Origin: Tumebacillus lacus
GTDB lineage: Bacteria; Bacillota; Bacilli; Tumebacillales; Tumebacillaceae
Reading direction: 5' to 3'
DNA length: 64,000 nucleotides
Assembly: GCF_026410385.1 (NCBI RefSeq)
Contig: NZ_JAPMLT010000013.1
Location: 1 to 64,000 of the forward strand
Of the stretch, positions 50,442 through 59,592 are shown one piece after another. The first letter of the stretch is position 1; each line of letters begins with the position of its first letter. A program made the translations under genes and the position numbers. Below the pieces are notes generated by a model. That model did no database searches. It was given only the letters and a program-made list of their open reading frames with translations, and was not told the origin of the DNA.

Positions 50442-52220
50442 TTGCTGAAAAGTATTCAGTGGAAACTCGTCATGCTCTACCTGCTCGTCATCCTCGTCGC
50501 GATGCAGGTGATCGGTTTTTATTTTATTCAGAAGGTCAACGCCCACTTCCTCAATTCCTTCCAAGAAAAGATCACCGGCCAAGTGCAGGTGCTCACCGAC
50601 GTCCTGCCGCCGTACCTCGCGCAGACGGGGGAGAAGAAAGACCAGCAAGGCGATCTGACCTACCTCGCCGAATCGTTTGCCAACGTCGCCGGTGCGGAGA
50701 TCAACATCGTCAACGCCAACTCCGTGCTCGTCGCCACCTCGGGCAACATGGCGTTCCTGCACCAAAAGTCGGTGCAGTCGGAAGTCACCCGGGCCCTGCT
50801 CGGCGCGACCGTCGAGACGATCAAGGAAGACCCGAAGAGCGGACAGCGATATCTCTACCTCGCCTTGCCGGTCAAGCAGGGCAACCAGACGCTCGGGGTG
50901 GTCTATTGCAGCGCCACGCTGTCGTCCGTCTACCAGACGATCCGCGACATCACCGTGATCTTTTACACGGGCACCGCGCTCGCTCTGCTCCTCACCGCCG
51001 TGCTGATCATCTTCCTCTCGCGCACGATCACCAACCCCATCGTCGAGATCACCAAAAAAGCGGCGGCGATGGCCCGCGGTGATTTTGATCAGGAAGTCGA
51101 AGTACGGGGGGACGACGAGATCGGGCAGCTCGCCGTGATGTTCAACACGCTGCGGCACCGCCTCCGTCATGCCCTCACCGAAAACGAGCAGGAAAAAGAA
51201 AAGATCGAAGCGATCCTCCAGACGATGTCGGACGGCGTGATCGCCGTCGACGCCGCGCACCGCATCCTGCTCGTCAACCCGGCGGCGGCCAAGCTGCTCG
51301 GCACCGACGAGACCGAGGGGCTGCTGGATCGTCCCATCGAGACGATGATGATCCTCCAGGACGACGACGAAAGCCTGTCGCTCGTCGCCTCCACGCACGA
51401 ATTTACGCTGGAGAGCTCGTCGGGTCGCATCCTGCACGCCTACTCGACGCCGTTTCGCGGTGACACCGAAGAGGAGCGGGGTGCGGTCATCGTCCTGCGC
51501 GACATCACCGATCAGGAGCGGGAGGACCGGGCGAGACGGGACTTTGTCGCCAACGTCTCCCACGAGATCCGCACGCCGCTGACGACCGTCAAAAGCTACA
51601 TCGAAGCGTTGGAAGACGGCGCCATCGAGTCGCCCGACCATGCCAAGCGGTTTCTCTCCGTCATCTCCGGCGAGACCGACCGCATGGTGCGCCTCGTCAC
51701 CGACCTGCTCCAACTGTCGCGCCTCGATGCCCAGCGCGAGTCGTGGGCGATCGCCCCGCATTCCTTGCGAGACCTCGTGCAAAAAGCGTCGTTCCGATTT
51801 ACCATGCAGTTGCAACGGCAAAAAGTCGCCCTGTCCTTCGAGGTGCCGAACAACCTCGTCGTCAACGTCGACCCGGACAAACTGGATCAGGTCTTTGACA
51901 ACCTGATCTCCAACGCGATCAAATACACCCCGGAAGACGGCCGCATCTCGATCACCGCCGCCCGCGTCTCCGGCAAACACGTGCTCGTCCAGATCACCGA
52001 CACCGGCGTCGGCATCCCCAAATCGGATCTGCCGCAAATCTTTGACCGATTTTACCGCGTCGACAAAGCCCGCTCCCGACAGGCGGGCGGCACAGGACTT
52101 GGGCTGTCAATCGCCCGCGGCATCATTGAAAAACACGGCGGTCAGATCCGCATCGACAGCGAAGAAGGGCAGGGCACAGCCGTCTCCTTCACCTTGCCTG
52201 TCGCGACAGGAGGTGCGTAA
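50442..52220 (+). CDS. walK: WalK sensor histidine kinase
   Basis: This 592-aa kinase has TM1 (about 10-30), an extracytoplasmic Cache/PAS-like sensor (about 35-175), and TM2 (about 180-200). HAMP (about 200-255), PAS (about 260-365), HisKA with His374 in N-V-S-H-E-I-R-T-P-L, and HATPase_c with N-A-I-K-Y-T-P, D-T-G-V-G-I-P and G-G-T-G-L-G-L-S-I follow. This order is that of WalK (YycG). It senses wall or lipid II status at the septum and phosphorylates WalR. A TTG start 6 bp after walR, weak RBS, suggests coupling. Confidence 0.96.
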   Translation: MLKSIQWKLVMLYLLVILVAMQVIGFYFIQKVNAHFLNSFQEKITGQVQVLTDVLPPYLAQTGEKKDQQGDLTYLAESFANVAGAEINIVNANSVLVATSGNMAFLHQKSVQSEVTRALLGATVETIKEDPKSGQRYLYLALPVKQGNQTLGVVYCSATLSSVYQTIRDITVIFYTGTALALLLTAVLIIFLSRTITNPIVEITKKAAAMARGDFDQEVEVRGDDEIGQLAVMFNTLRHRLRHALTENEQEKEKIEAILQTMSDGVIAVDAAHRILLVNPAAAKLLGTDETEGLLDRPIETMMILQDDDESLSLVASTHEFTLESSSGRILHAYSTPFRGDTEEERGAVIVLRDITDQEREDRARRDFVANVSHEIRTPLTTVKSYIEALEDGAIESPDHAKRFLSVISGETDRMVRLVTDLLQLSRLDAQRESWAIAPHSLRDLVQKASFRFTMQLQRQKVALSFEVPNNLVVNVDPDKLDQVFDNLISNAIKYTPEDGRISITAARVSGKHVLVQITDTGVGIPKSDLPQIFDRFYRVDKARSRQAGGTGLGLSIARGIIEKHGGQIRIDSEEGQGTAVSFTLPVATGGA

Positions 52221-52223
52221 CCG

Positions 52224-53594
52224 ATGCGGGAGAAATTGAAATCCGGTCTGCTCACCCTCCTCGTCCTGCTGTCCCTGACCTTGTCGCTCGGCATCTGGCG
52301 CACGACGCCGCAGTTCGAGGCGATCGACGGCCCGCAGTACCTCAGCAATGGCGTCACCGACCCGATCTACCAGCGCACCTTGCAGAGCGTGCTGCACCCG
52401 CGTCTGTTGGTCGTCCATTTCGGGGAGCAGCGACACACCGTATTATTTCCCGGGGAAAATGCGTATCAGGACGGCGTCGATCTGCTGCGCGACGCCTCCT
52501 TCTTCGACATCCGCATCACCACCGACTACGGCGAAGAAGAGTGGGCCGACATCGTGGGCAGAGGCCCGAGCCTCCAATACGAATTTGACGTCGCCATGTC
52601 GGCACCGACCATCGAACAGTCGAAGTTGATCAACTTCACGTCCAACCTCGACCCGTCGATGCAGGCGAAAACGATCTACCTGTTCCGCGCCCCGGAGGAC
52701 AACGACTGGCGTGCCCTCTTCCACGGCGGGCCGGACAACCGCATGTACATATCCCGCGTCGTCCTGCCGAACGACCGGCCGAGCAAGCTGTTTGCCGATG
52801 TACAGGGAGGCGTGTTGTACGACCTGTTCGGGCAGAGCTTGCATAAAAATTTCTACCTGCCTGCCCAGCGGCGTCCGGTCGCGCTGTACACGGCGGAGAT
52901 CAACGAAGCGCCGAATACCAAGCGGCTGATCGACACCTTCTTTGCCGACAGATCGCTGACCCGCCGCGTGCTCGAACGGGACGGCTCCCAGATCGTCACC
53001 GACGGCTCCCGCTCCGTGCGCGTCGGCAAAGCGGACGGTGAGATCATCTACCGCAACATCGCCGCCAACCGTCGCACCGCCCGTCAGGACGGCGACTCCG
53101 GCGTCGTGCAGGCGCTGAACTTTGCCAATGAACACGGCGGATTTTCCTCCACCGTCATACTTGCTCATGAACTGCGCAGCTTCCCGTTGAACAACGGCAT
53201 CGAGGGACGTGTGTTCGATTTCCGTCAGCACATCACCGGCATCCCGGTGATCAGCGACATCTCGACGATCTACGTGCGCATCGTCGATCAGGAAGTCGGC
53301 GGCATGAAGCGCTCCCAGTCCACACTCGGCAAACCGTATCGCACCCGCGACGCGGATGTGCTGTCCGGACGCGAGCTGATCGAGCGGGCGACGGCGGACG
53401 GCGTGCTGATCGACCGCAACCGCATCACCGACGTCTACCTCGCCTATCTGGCCCGCAACGCGCGCGGAGAGCTCGTCGACCTCTACCCGGTCTACGTCAT
53501 CGAACAGGCCGGCGAGCGGCGCAGCGCCGTCTTTGACGCGGTCACCGGAGAACAACTGCTGATCGAGGAGGGGAACCTGCGTGGATTGGAGTAA
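52224..53594 (+). CDS. yycH: WalK accessory protein YycH
   Basis: This 456-aa protein is anchored by one N-terminal TM (about 5-25, L-L-T-L-L-V-L-L-S-L-T-L-S-L) with the rest outside. The family has two related beta-rich domains and a central linker; I see no enzyme motif. YycH with YycI forms a complex with WalK in the membrane and modulates its activity, negatively in Bacillus. It starts 3 bp after walK and overlaps yycI by 14 bp. Identification rests mainly on location, topology and size, with weak family-like segments. Confidence 0.88.
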   Translation: MREKLKSGLLTLLVLLSLTLSLGIWRTTPQFEAIDGPQYLSNGVTDPIYQRTLQSVLHPRLLVVHFGEQRHTVLFPGENAYQDGVDLLRDASFFDIRITTDYGEEEWADIVGRGPSLQYEFDVAMSAPTIEQSKLINFTSNLDPSMQAKTIYLFRAPEDNDWRALFHGGPDNRMYISRVVLPNDRPSKLFADVQGGVLYDLFGQSLHKNFYLPAQRRPVALYTAEINEAPNTKRLIDTFFADRSLTRRVLERDGSQIVTDGSRSVRVGKADGEIIYRNIAANRRTARQDGDSGVVQALNFANEHGGFSSTVILAHELRSFPLNNGIEGRVFDFRQHITGIPVISDISTIYVRIVDQEVGGMKRSQSTLGKPYRTRDADVLSGRELIERATADGVLIDRNRITDVYLAYLARNARGELVDLYPVYVIEQAGERRSAVFDAVTGEQLLIEEGNLRGLE

Positions 53595-54444
53595 AGCCAA
53601 AACCTATCTGATCGTCGCCTTTCTCCTCCTCGACATCCTGCTCGGCTGGCAATACTACGCCGCCCAGCAGCAAGAGGCAGGCTACGTCCAGTCGTTTTCC
53701 ACCCAACTGCAAGAGCTGCGCAGCCTGCTCGCCGAACGCCGGATCACCCTGCAGGCCGACATCCCTCGCGAGACGCCGGGCATGCGCTTCCTGCAGGTCT
53801 CCTCGCCGTCGCAGCCCGTGCCGGTCATCGTGCAGGAGACGCAGCGTCGGCCGCAGCTCGTCGAGGACGACAAAAGCAAAGGCACCGTCGTCTACCGCAC
53901 CGCCGACGGCGACTTTCAGACCACGGCGGACGGATTTTTCCGCGTCCGCTATCTGCCGCCGGTCAAACTGGACGGGGGAGGCCCGGCCAAGGCCAGCGAC
54001 AAGATCCTGCAAAAGATCGGGAACACCGTCTGGCGCAGCAGCCTCTACAGCGAAGACCTGATCCTCTCGGACGACGGTCTGCACCGCTTTTACCAGCACC
54101 ACCAGAAACGACCGGTGTTCTCCGCTTCCCTCGAAGTGGAACTTCAAAATTCGGAGATCATCGGCTATAATCAAAAGGCGCTGGAGATCGGCGGCGAAGA
54201 CGACATCGAACGCCGCGTCCTGTCAGCGGTGAGCGCCATGCGCTCGATGGTCGAGACCCTCGACCCGAAGACATTCCCCGCTGAAGGGGACGTCATCCGC
54301 GACATTCGCCTCGGCTACTACAGCCCCAACTATGACGATGCCGACGTGTGGTATCTCGCGCCCGTCTGGCGCATCGTCACCGACCGTACGGTCTACTATG
54401 TCAACGCCTTCACCGGTTCGGTGGAGAACGGGGACACGCAATAG
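53581..54444 (+). CDS. yycI: WalK accessory protein YycI
   Basis: This 287-aa protein has one N-terminal TM (about 8-27) preceded by M-D-W-S-K-A-K-T-Y, a start seen in YycI proteins. The extracytoplasmic part is beta-rich and ends with W-R-I-V-T-D-R-T-V-Y-Y-V-N-A-F-T-G, a typical YycI C-terminal strand pair. It works with YycH on WalK. GTG start with GAGGAGGGG inside the end of yycH, so translation is coupled. Confidence 0.9.
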   Translation: MDWSKAKTYLIVAFLLLDILLGWQYYAAQQQEAGYVQSFSTQLQELRSLLAERRITLQADIPRETPGMRFLQVSSPSQPVPVIVQETQRRPQLVEDDKSKGTVVYRTADGDFQTTADGFFRVRYLPPVKLDGGGPAKASDKILQKIGNTVWRSSLYSEDLILSDDGLHRFYQHHQKRPVFSASLEVELQNSEIIGYNQKALEIGGEDDIERRVLSAVSAMRSMVETLDPKTFPAEGDVIRDIRLGYYSPNYDDADVWYLAPVWRIVTDRTVYYVNAFTGSVENGDTQ

Positions 54445-54458
54445 AAGGAGGAACCGCG

Positions 54459-55262
54459 TTGATTCGCTTTAGCGTACTTTGCAGCGGGAGCACGGGCAAC
54501 GCGATCTATGTGGAGTCGGAAGAAGCCAAAGTCCTGATCGACGCCGGAGTCAGCGGCAAACAGATCGCCGCCGCGATGGAAGAGATCGGCGTGACGGCAG
54601 ACGGACTCGACGCGTTGCTCGTCACCCATGAGCACTCCGACCACGTCAAAGGGGTCGGCGTCATGGCCCGCAAATACAAAAACCTCCCCGTCTACGCCAC
54701 CGCAGGCACCTGGGCGGGCATGGAAAAATACGTCGGCGACATCGCCGTGGAGCAACAACACACCTTTGCCATCCAGGACTCGCTGTCCTTTGGCGACCTG
54801 AAGATCGAACCGTTCCCGATCTCCCACGACGCGAGAGAGCCGGTCGGATTCAACTTCTTTCAAAATGAGACCAAACTCACCCTCGCCACCGACCTCGGCT
54901 ACGTCAGCGACCGCGTCAAAACGGCGATCCAAGGCGCAGACGCCTATATCTTTGAGTCGAACCACGACGTCGAGATGCTCCGTGTCGGTCCGCACCCGTG
55001 GACCGTCAAAAAGCGCATCCTCGGCGACAAAGGCCACCTGTCCAATGAGATGGCAGGGGACGCGCTGACCGAAGTGCTCAGCGGCGATTCCAAAGACGTC
55101 TACCTCGCGCATCTCTCCCCGGACAACAACATGCCGGAGATCGCCGAGATCACCGTGCGCGGCATCCTGATGCAAAACGGATTTGACGTCGGTCGGGAAG
55201 TCGTCCTCCACGACACCTACCGGGACAAGCCAACGCCCTTGAAAGCGATCAAAAGAGTCTAA
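54459..55262 (+). CDS. walJ: Metallo-beta-lactamase-fold exonuclease YycJ/WalJ
   Basis: This 267-aa cytoplasmic hydrolase has the metal motif V-T-H-E-H-S-D-H near residue 57, further ligands in D-L-G-Y near 150 and the C-terminal H-L-S-P-D-N-N. It is the standard last gene of the wal operon and belongs to a family with 5-prime to 3-prime exonuclease activity implicated in coordinating division with replication. TTG at 54459 follows AGGAGG; a longer frame from 54348 would overlap yycI. Downstream terminator present. Confidence 0.93.
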   Translation: MIRFSVLCSGSTGNAIYVESEEAKVLIDAGVSGKQIAAAMEEIGVTADGLDALLVTHEHSDHVKGVGVMARKYKNLPVYATAGTWAGMEKYVGDIAVEQQHTFAIQDSLSFGDLKIEPFPISHDAREPVGFNFFQNETKLTLATDLGYVSDRVKTAIQGADAYIFESNHDVEMLRVGPHPWTVKKRILGDKGHLSNEMAGDALTEVLSGDSKDVYLAHLSPDNNMPEIAEITVRGILMQNGFDVGREVVLHDTYRDKPTPLKAIKRV

Positions 55263-55280
55263 GTGCATACGAAATAAAAA

Positions 55281-55318
55281 AAGGGCCCATCTCAGATTCC
55301 GTGCGAGATGGGCTTTCA
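55281..55318 (+). terminator. Terminator at the end of the wal operon
   Basis: GCCCATCTC (55285-55293) pairs with GAGATGGGC (55305-55313), followed by a T-rich tail. Confidence 0.8.
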
Positions 55319-55361
55319 ATTTAGAGAAGGGGGAGACAAAAAAAGCAAGCTGGCTTGCAGC

Positions 55362-55577
55362 TCAGTTGGCATACAGCGAACGATCCGACTCCAGAGAGAG
55401 ATCCACGTCGAGCTGCCGGGCTTTCTGAATCACCTCTTGGCGGGTGAGCAGCCCCTTTTCCACGAGCAACTCCACCAGCGCCGTGACGACGAGCGTGTTC
55501 TTGTAGTCGACTTCCTTCAGATCGGCCAATTGCGCGACCACATCGACCCCGCCCGGCAGTTCCTTCAAACGTTTCAT
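55362..55577 (-). CDS. Small helical protein of unknown function
   Basis: This protein of about 71 aa begins M-K-R-L-K-E-L-P-G-G-V-D. A central helix L-V-V-T-A-L-V-E-L-L-V-E-K-G-L-L-T-R-Q-E-V follows, then a short acidic/polar end. AGGAGGG is 7 bases upstream of this ATG; an ATG one codon earlier is also possible. Soluble, no metal or catalytic motif. The L-T-R-Q-E-V style helix-turn-helix could be DNA- or subunit-binding, but no family is recognised. It is inserted against the strand of the wal-htrA block. Confidence 0.6.
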   Translation of the reverse strand: MKRLKELPGGVDVVAQLADLKEVDYKNTLVVTALVELLVEKGLLTRQEVIQKARQLDVDLSLESDRSLYAN

Positions 55578-55737
55578 CATGATCCCTCCTGAACCTGTGC
55601 GGCGCGTTTCTGTGCCTGCCATGCTTATAGTTTGCTCCTTTTGTGGCAAAATAAACCTGCGGATCGCGAAAAACAATTACTGTGAAGAATTTTCAAACAA
55701 TTTGCTTGAACGATTTGTGACAGACAGGGCTTCCCAG

Positions 55738-55767
55738 TTGTGAGGGCTGATTCGTCCTTTGTATAAT
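55738..55767 (+). promoter_or_regulatory. htrA promoter
   Basis: TTGTGA (55738-55743), 18-bp spacer, TATAAT (55762-55767). It shows that htrA can be transcribed apart from the wal operon. A WalR box (two TGTWAH units) was not clearly visible. Confidence 0.65.
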
Positions 55768-55830
55768 AGGGATACCAGCACAGATACTCAACATACTCGA
55801 TATGTTTATCTAAATAGGAGGTCACTGACT

Positions 55831-57009
55831 ATGGGATTCTATGATGATTTTGAAACCAAACCGAAACGCCAAAAGAGCAACATGGCATCTTGGATCGCCG
55901 TGGCGGTCGTCTCCGCGCTGATCGGCTCCGGCACGACGGCAGCCCTCGTGCCGACCCTGATCAAGTCCAACGTCATCGAAGTCAACTCCGGCTCCACCGG
56001 CGGCGACAACGTCGTCCAGGCAGCGGAACAGATCAACGTCAACGTCCAATCGGGCGTCGTCGAAGCGGTCAACAAGATCAAACCGGCCGTCGTCGGCGTA
56101 CTCAACCTGCAAAAGACCCAAGACTTCTTTGGCCGCACCAGCGCGGAACAGACGGCGGGCACAGGCTCTGGCGTCATCTATGACAAAGAAGGCTACATCA
56201 TCACCAACAACCACGTCGTCGAAGGCGCAGACAACGTCGAAGTCGCCATGCCCGACGGCGAGCACGTCAAGGCGAAAGTCATCGGCACCGACCCGCTGAC
56301 CGACCTCGCCGTCATCAAAGTGGAAGCGGACGATGTCAAAGACATCACCCCGGCTGTGTTTGGCAACTCCGACTCGCTCAACATCGGCGAACCGGCCATC
56401 GCCATCGGCAACCCGCTGGGCCTGAAATTTGCCCAATCGGTCACCGTCGGCGTCATCTCCGCCACCAAGCGCGAGATGCCGATCGAAGACCCGCAGACCG
56501 GCCAGACCGTCTTTACCGAGACCGTCCTGCAGACCGACGCCGCGATCAACCCGGGCAACTCCGGCGGTGCCCTCGTCAACATCAAGGGCGAGCTCGTCGG
56601 CATCAACTCCGCGAAGATCGCCACCACCGGCGTCGAAGGCATCGGCTTTGCGATCCCGATCAACGAAGCACAGCCGATCGTCAAGCAACTCATGGACTCC
56701 GGCAAAGTCGAACGCCCGGCCATCGGCATCGGCGGCGTGTCGCTGCAAGGCCTGTCGATGCGCGAACGCCCGGAAGTCCCGGTCGAGGAGGGCATCGTCA
56801 TCGCAGAGGTGCAGGAGAACGCGAAAAACGCGGGCCTGCAAAAGCTCGACGTCATCACCAAGATCGATGACCAAAAAGTCACCGACCTGATCGACCTGCG
56901 CAAAGTCCTGTTCAAGAAAAAGCCGGGCGACAAAGTCACCGTCGAGTTCTACCGCGAGAAAGAAGTGAAAACGGTAGAAGTCACCTTGACCAAACTGAGC
57001 GGCGAGTAA
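55831..57009 (+). CDS. htrA: HtrA/DegP-like serine protease (wal-linked, HtrC/YycK type)
   Basis: This 392-aa protease has a short cytoplasmic N-terminus with K-P-K-R-Q-K, a TM anchor (about 19-40), a trypsin-like domain with triad His128 (T-N-N-H-V-V), Asp158 (L-T-D-L-A) and Ser244 (G-N-S-G-G-A-L), and one C-terminal PDZ domain (about 300-390). It degrades misfolded exported proteins outside the membrane. ATG 55831 follows GGAGGT; an earlier in-frame start lies before the promoter -10 and can be excluded. It is the usual gene after walJ in Bacillales. Confidence 0.95.
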   Translation: MGFYDDFETKPKRQKSNMASWIAVAVVSALIGSGTTAALVPTLIKSNVIEVNSGSTGGDNVVQAAEQINVNVQSGVVEAVNKIKPAVVGVLNLQKTQDFFGRTSAEQTAGTGSGVIYDKEGYIITNNHVVEGADNVEVAMPDGEHVKAKVIGTDPLTDLAVIKVEADDVKDITPAVFGNSDSLNIGEPAIAIGNPLGLKFAQSVTVGVISATKREMPIEDPQTGQTVFTETVLQTDAAINPGNSGGALVNIKGELVGINSAKIATTGVEGIGFAIPINEAQPIVKQLMDSGKVERPAIGIGGVSLQGLSMRERPEVPVEEGIVIAEVQENAKNAGLQKLDVITKIDDQKVTDLIDLRKVLFKKKPGDKVTVEFYREKEVKTVEVTLTKLSGE

Positions 57010-57021
57010 GAGGATCTAGAG

Positions 57022-57057
57022 AAAAGGCGACCCGTCCACCGGGCCGCCTTTTTTTTT
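57022..57057. terminator. Terminator between convergent htrA and deaminase genes
   Basis: AAAGGCG-A-CCCG pairs with CGGG-C-CGCCTTT, followed by a nine-T run. It also lies at the end of the deaminase gene on the minus strand. Confidence 0.88.
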
Positions 57058-57616
57058 ATCGTGTGAGCAACTTCTCATTCAACTCCGCCACATTGCTCAT
57101 TAAGATCGCCCGCGACAGATCGCGCAGCTCCTCCGAGCAGCGAGCGGCTGCGAAGATCTGCGGCTTCATCATCTTCTGCCACACCGGCGGCAACAGATGT
57201 TTGTTCCGCACCATCCCGCCCTCCAGATCGTCGGCCACATGCAGCACCACACTGACCCCGGAGCAGATCAGCCGCGTCATGCACATCGGACACGACTCCA
57301 GCGACGTATACAGCCGGTAGCCGTCCATCGAAGTGACCCCCGGATGCTTGACTTCGAACCGATCCATCACCACCATCTCGCCATGCGCACCGCTCCGAAA
57401 CAGCGGCACCCCGTCAGCCCGGCAAAACACCTCGTTAAACCCCTGTTCGACGAGTGAGCCATCTGGACCCACCAACACGCACCCGATCCCGAAATTGCCC
57501 TTCTCCACGGCCTCCAGCGCCAACAGCAGGGTCAGCCGCGCCACTTCATCATCCGGATACCGCTCCAGATCCGGCCGATACGACGCCAGCCTCGATTTGA
57601 TCTCTTCCAACTTCAA
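57056..57616 (-). CDS. Zinc-dependent nucleoside/deoxycytidylate deaminase-like protein
   Basis: This 186-aa protein has the cytidine deaminase-fold zinc site: H-G-E in S-G-A-H-G-E-M-V near residue 78 and P-C-M-x2-C-type S-C-P-M-C near 109. The proton-shuttling Glu is present. The H-G-E variant (rather than H-A-E) and a longer C-terminal helical tail set it apart from plain CDA and TadA. Substrate not clear: guanine, cytosine or another aminated base. It is convergent with htrA; AAGGGGATTT precedes the start. Confidence 0.82.
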   Translation of the reverse strand: MKLEEIKSRLASYRPDLERYPDDEVARLTLLLALEAVEKGNFGIGCVLVGPDGSLVEQGFNEVFCRADGVPLFRSGAHGEMVVMDRFEVKHPGVTSMDGYRLYTSLESCPMCMTRLICSGVSVVLHVADDLEGGMVRNKHLLPPVWQKMMKPQIFAAARCSEELRDLSRAILMSNVAELNEKLLTR

Positions 57617-57704
57617 ATCCCCTTACCTCCTCTGCATAGATTTGTACAAAACCGGGAGAGACTGCTAGTATAGAGACACAACCCAAATGAGGTGGTCTAA
57701 CACC

Positions 57705-57875
57705 ATGTATGTAGTATGCAAAGAACACGTAGAAATCGCCCTCGACGAATTCGTCGACGAATACGAAGGCCAAGCCCCCGACGTCTACCTGCTGAAGGAC
57801 GTCTCCTTCACCGCCTGGAACGCACCGGCAACGTGCGACCACTGCGACCAAGAGCCCAAGTATCTGATCGTCTAG
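57705..57875 (+). CDS. yyzF: CxxH/CxxC zinc-finger-like protein YyzF
   Basis: This 56-aa protein has Cys-x2-His at the start (M-Y-V-V-C-K-E-H) and Cys-x2-Cys near the end (A-T-C-D-H-C-D), forming a predicted small zinc site. This is the YyzF family found just upstream of rlmH in Bacillales, as here (16 bp). ATG 57705 is chosen because AATGAGGTGG is upstream; a longer start is not needed. Function unknown. Confidence 0.85.
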   Translation: MYVVCKEHVEIALDEFVDEYEGQAPDVYLLKDVSFTAWNAPATCDHCDQEPKYLIV

Positions 57876-57891
57876 GGGAGGAACCGGGATC

Positions 57892-58371
57892 ATGCAAATC
57901 AACCTGCTTGCCGTCGGCAAGCTCAAAGAAAAATACTGGAAAGGAGCCGTCGAGGAGTACTCGAAGCGGCTCTCTTCGTATTGTAAAGTGAACGTGGTGG
58001 AAGTAGCCGATGAACCGACGCCTGACAATGCGTCTGCGGCGCAGGAAGAACAGATTAAGAAGAAGGAAGCGGAGAAACTGCTGGCGAAGATCGGGGACCG
58101 CGACTATGTGATCGCACTGGCGATCCAAGGCAAAAACCTGACGTCAGAGGAATTCGCCGACCATCTGGACAAGATGGCCAGTTCCGGCTACAGCACCTTC
58201 ACCTTCATCATCGGCGGGTCTCTGGGGTTGCACGAGACGGTGCTGCAGCGCGCCAATCACAAGCTAAGCTTCTCCAAGTTCACGTTTCCGCACCAAATGG
58301 TGAGGGTGATCCTGCTGGAGCAGGTGTATCGAGCGTTTCGGATTCAGCGGGGGGAACCTTACCACAAGTAA
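57892..58371 (+). CDS. rlmH: 23S rRNA (pseudouridine1915-N3)-methyltransferase
   Basis: This 159-aa SPOUT-fold enzyme has F-I-I-G-G-S-L-G-L near residue 102 (SAM-binding knot), the [16 protein letters not shown] motif near 124, and the conserved C-terminal Y-R-A-F-R-I-x-R-G-E-P-Y-H-K. RlmH methylates pseudouridine 1915 in helix 69 of 23S rRNA as a dimer. Full length. GGGGAGGAACC is the RBS. It closes the conserved origin-proximal block. Within this gene the + strand changes from near-balanced to G-rich composition at about 57.95 kb. Confidence 0.97.
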   Translation: MQINLLAVGKLKEKYWKGAVEEYSKRLSSYCKVNVVEVADEPTPDNASAAQEEQIKKKEAEKLLAKIGDRDYVIALAIQGKNLTSEEFADHLDKMASSGYSTFTFIIGGSLGLHETVLQRANHKLSFSKFTFPHQMVRVILLEQVYRAFRIQRGEPYHK

Positions 58372-58495
58372 GAACAAACTTTCCGAGCCCCACGATTTTT
58401 TAAACAATTTGAGATCCGGTTGGATTCAAAATCCGGATGGAAATCCAATTCAAATTAACTGCAAGAGAAACAAAATGGATGAGTAGTGGTAGCAT

Positions 58496-58520
58496 GGCCG
58501 AGTTTCGGTCTTGTTTTTTT
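58496..58520 (+). terminator. Terminator downstream of rlmH
   Basis: GGCCGA (58496-58501) and TCGGTC (58505-58510) form a 6-bp stem with a 3-nt loop, followed by TTGTTTTTTT. The 125 bp between rlmH and this hairpin contain only short inverted repeats (ATCCGG/CCGGAT, TTGGATT/AATCCAA) and no gene. Confidence 0.7.
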
Positions 58521-58576
58521 ATCAAATAGTGGGAAGATTTGCAAGACATATGATTGCAATTGAAGGAGTTGGACAA

Positions 58577-59428
58577 GTGAGAGAGACAAGGACAAAGTTG
58601 ATGCAGGACTTGCAAAGATTGGAGAAGGAGCGTTACCAGCTTCACGAAGGTGAGAGCTTGCAGGATTACGTAACTCCGATGCTGCAATATATCGGCGATC
58701 CGCAACCCGAATTGCGGGATGAACTGATCTTTTCGACATTCTATGAATGGATTTGCGTAGAAAACAAGTTTACTGAATTGGAATTGCGCAACCTCCTCAC
58801 GGTTCTAACTGATGAGCAACATCTGTTTTACGGGATCGGCAACGCGGGTGATCAGACCGTATTTACAAGGACGTTCTCTGTCTTGCCTATCGCCTTGCTT
58901 GTATGGCGTCACAGGCAGCAGCCATTTTTGGATCGCGCTGATTTCCAGCACCTGAAGCATTCGCTGCTCCGTTATTACAAGGAGGAGAAGGACCTGCGCG
59001 GCTATCTGCCCGAAGGCGGTTGGGCTCACGGAGCAGCCCATGGTGCGGACGCATTGTTGGAATTGGTGCAGTGCCCGGAGAGCGATGCCGCGGTGCAACT
59101 TGAGGTTCTTGTAGCAATTCAAGGGATGTTGCATAACGGGGCATTCATTTTCAGCGAGGAAGAAGATGAGCGGATCGCTAGCATCGTGGATGCCATGATC
59201 GACCAGGAACTGCTTCCTCAGCAGGAAATCGCGGACTGGATAAGCGGTTTGGCACAATGCGCCGACTGGCCGAGAAGCCGTGTTCAGGTGATTGCCCGGG
59301 TGAACAGCAAAAACCTTCTGCGAAGCCTCTATTTCAGAAGGGCGCAGGAGTGCCGCGCAAATGCTCTTGCTGCCGCCATTCTTGCCGCCGAAGCGAAAGT
59401 GAACAAGTTTGTGGCAAGCAAGGTATGA
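58577..59428 (+). CDS. DUF2785-family protein
   Basis: This 283-aa all-helical protein has the DUF2785 layout: D-P-Q-P-E-L-R-D near residue 39, W-I-C near 55, the hallmark D-L-R-G-Y-L-P-E-G-G-W-A-H-G-A-A-H-G-A-D near 140, then W-P-R-S-R-V near 247. The H-G-A-A-H-G-A-D motif is reminiscent of a metal-binding or ligand site, but no activity is known to me for this family. GTG 58577 with AAGGAG 8 bases upstream is the best start; an earlier ATG at 58511 overlaps the terminator hairpin region. Composition is less GC-rich than the core block. Confidence 0.85.
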   Translation: MRETRTKLMQDLQRLEKERYQLHEGESLQDYVTPMLQYIGDPQPELRDELIFSTFYEWICVENKFTELELRNLLTVLTDEQHLFYGIGNAGDQTVFTRTFSVLPIALLVWRHRQQPFLDRADFQHLKHSLLRYYKEEKDLRGYLPEGGWAHGAAHGADALLELVQCPESDAAVQLEVLVAIQGMLHNGAFIFSEEEDERIASIVDAMIDQELLPQQEIADWISGLAQCADWPRSRVQVIARVNSKNLLRSLYFRRAQECRANALAAAILAAEAKVNKFVASKV

Positions 59429-59515
59429 TTGCATTCAAATGATTGTGTTCATCGCACATATAAGTAAGCACAAGCTAGCCTCAGCCTGTTGTTCTTCATG
59501 TGTTAGAATAATGAT

Positions 59516-59592
59516 GCAAGGGTGTCGGCTCAAATGGTATTCATGGGAAATAGATCGCGAGCGCCAACTCAAAGGGCGATCTATTTCTTTTT
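59516..59592 (+). ncRNA. Candidate antisense antitoxin RNA of a type I toxin-antitoxin locus
   Basis: An extended -10 promoter (TG-T-TAGAAT, 59501-59509) would start a + strand RNA near 59516 that ends at the strong terminator at 59547-59592, about 75 nt. It converges on the holin-like toxin gene and overlaps its 3-prime end and stop codon, so the two RNAs could pair, as with txpA/RatA-type systems. The -35 is not convincing. Prediction only. Confidence 0.45.

Noticed and set aside
49656-52037. Minus-strand 793-codon open frame opposite walR and walK
   Set aside because: Antisense of a clear two-component operon; composition is rich in Asp/Val/Gly/Arg as expected for a shadow frame.
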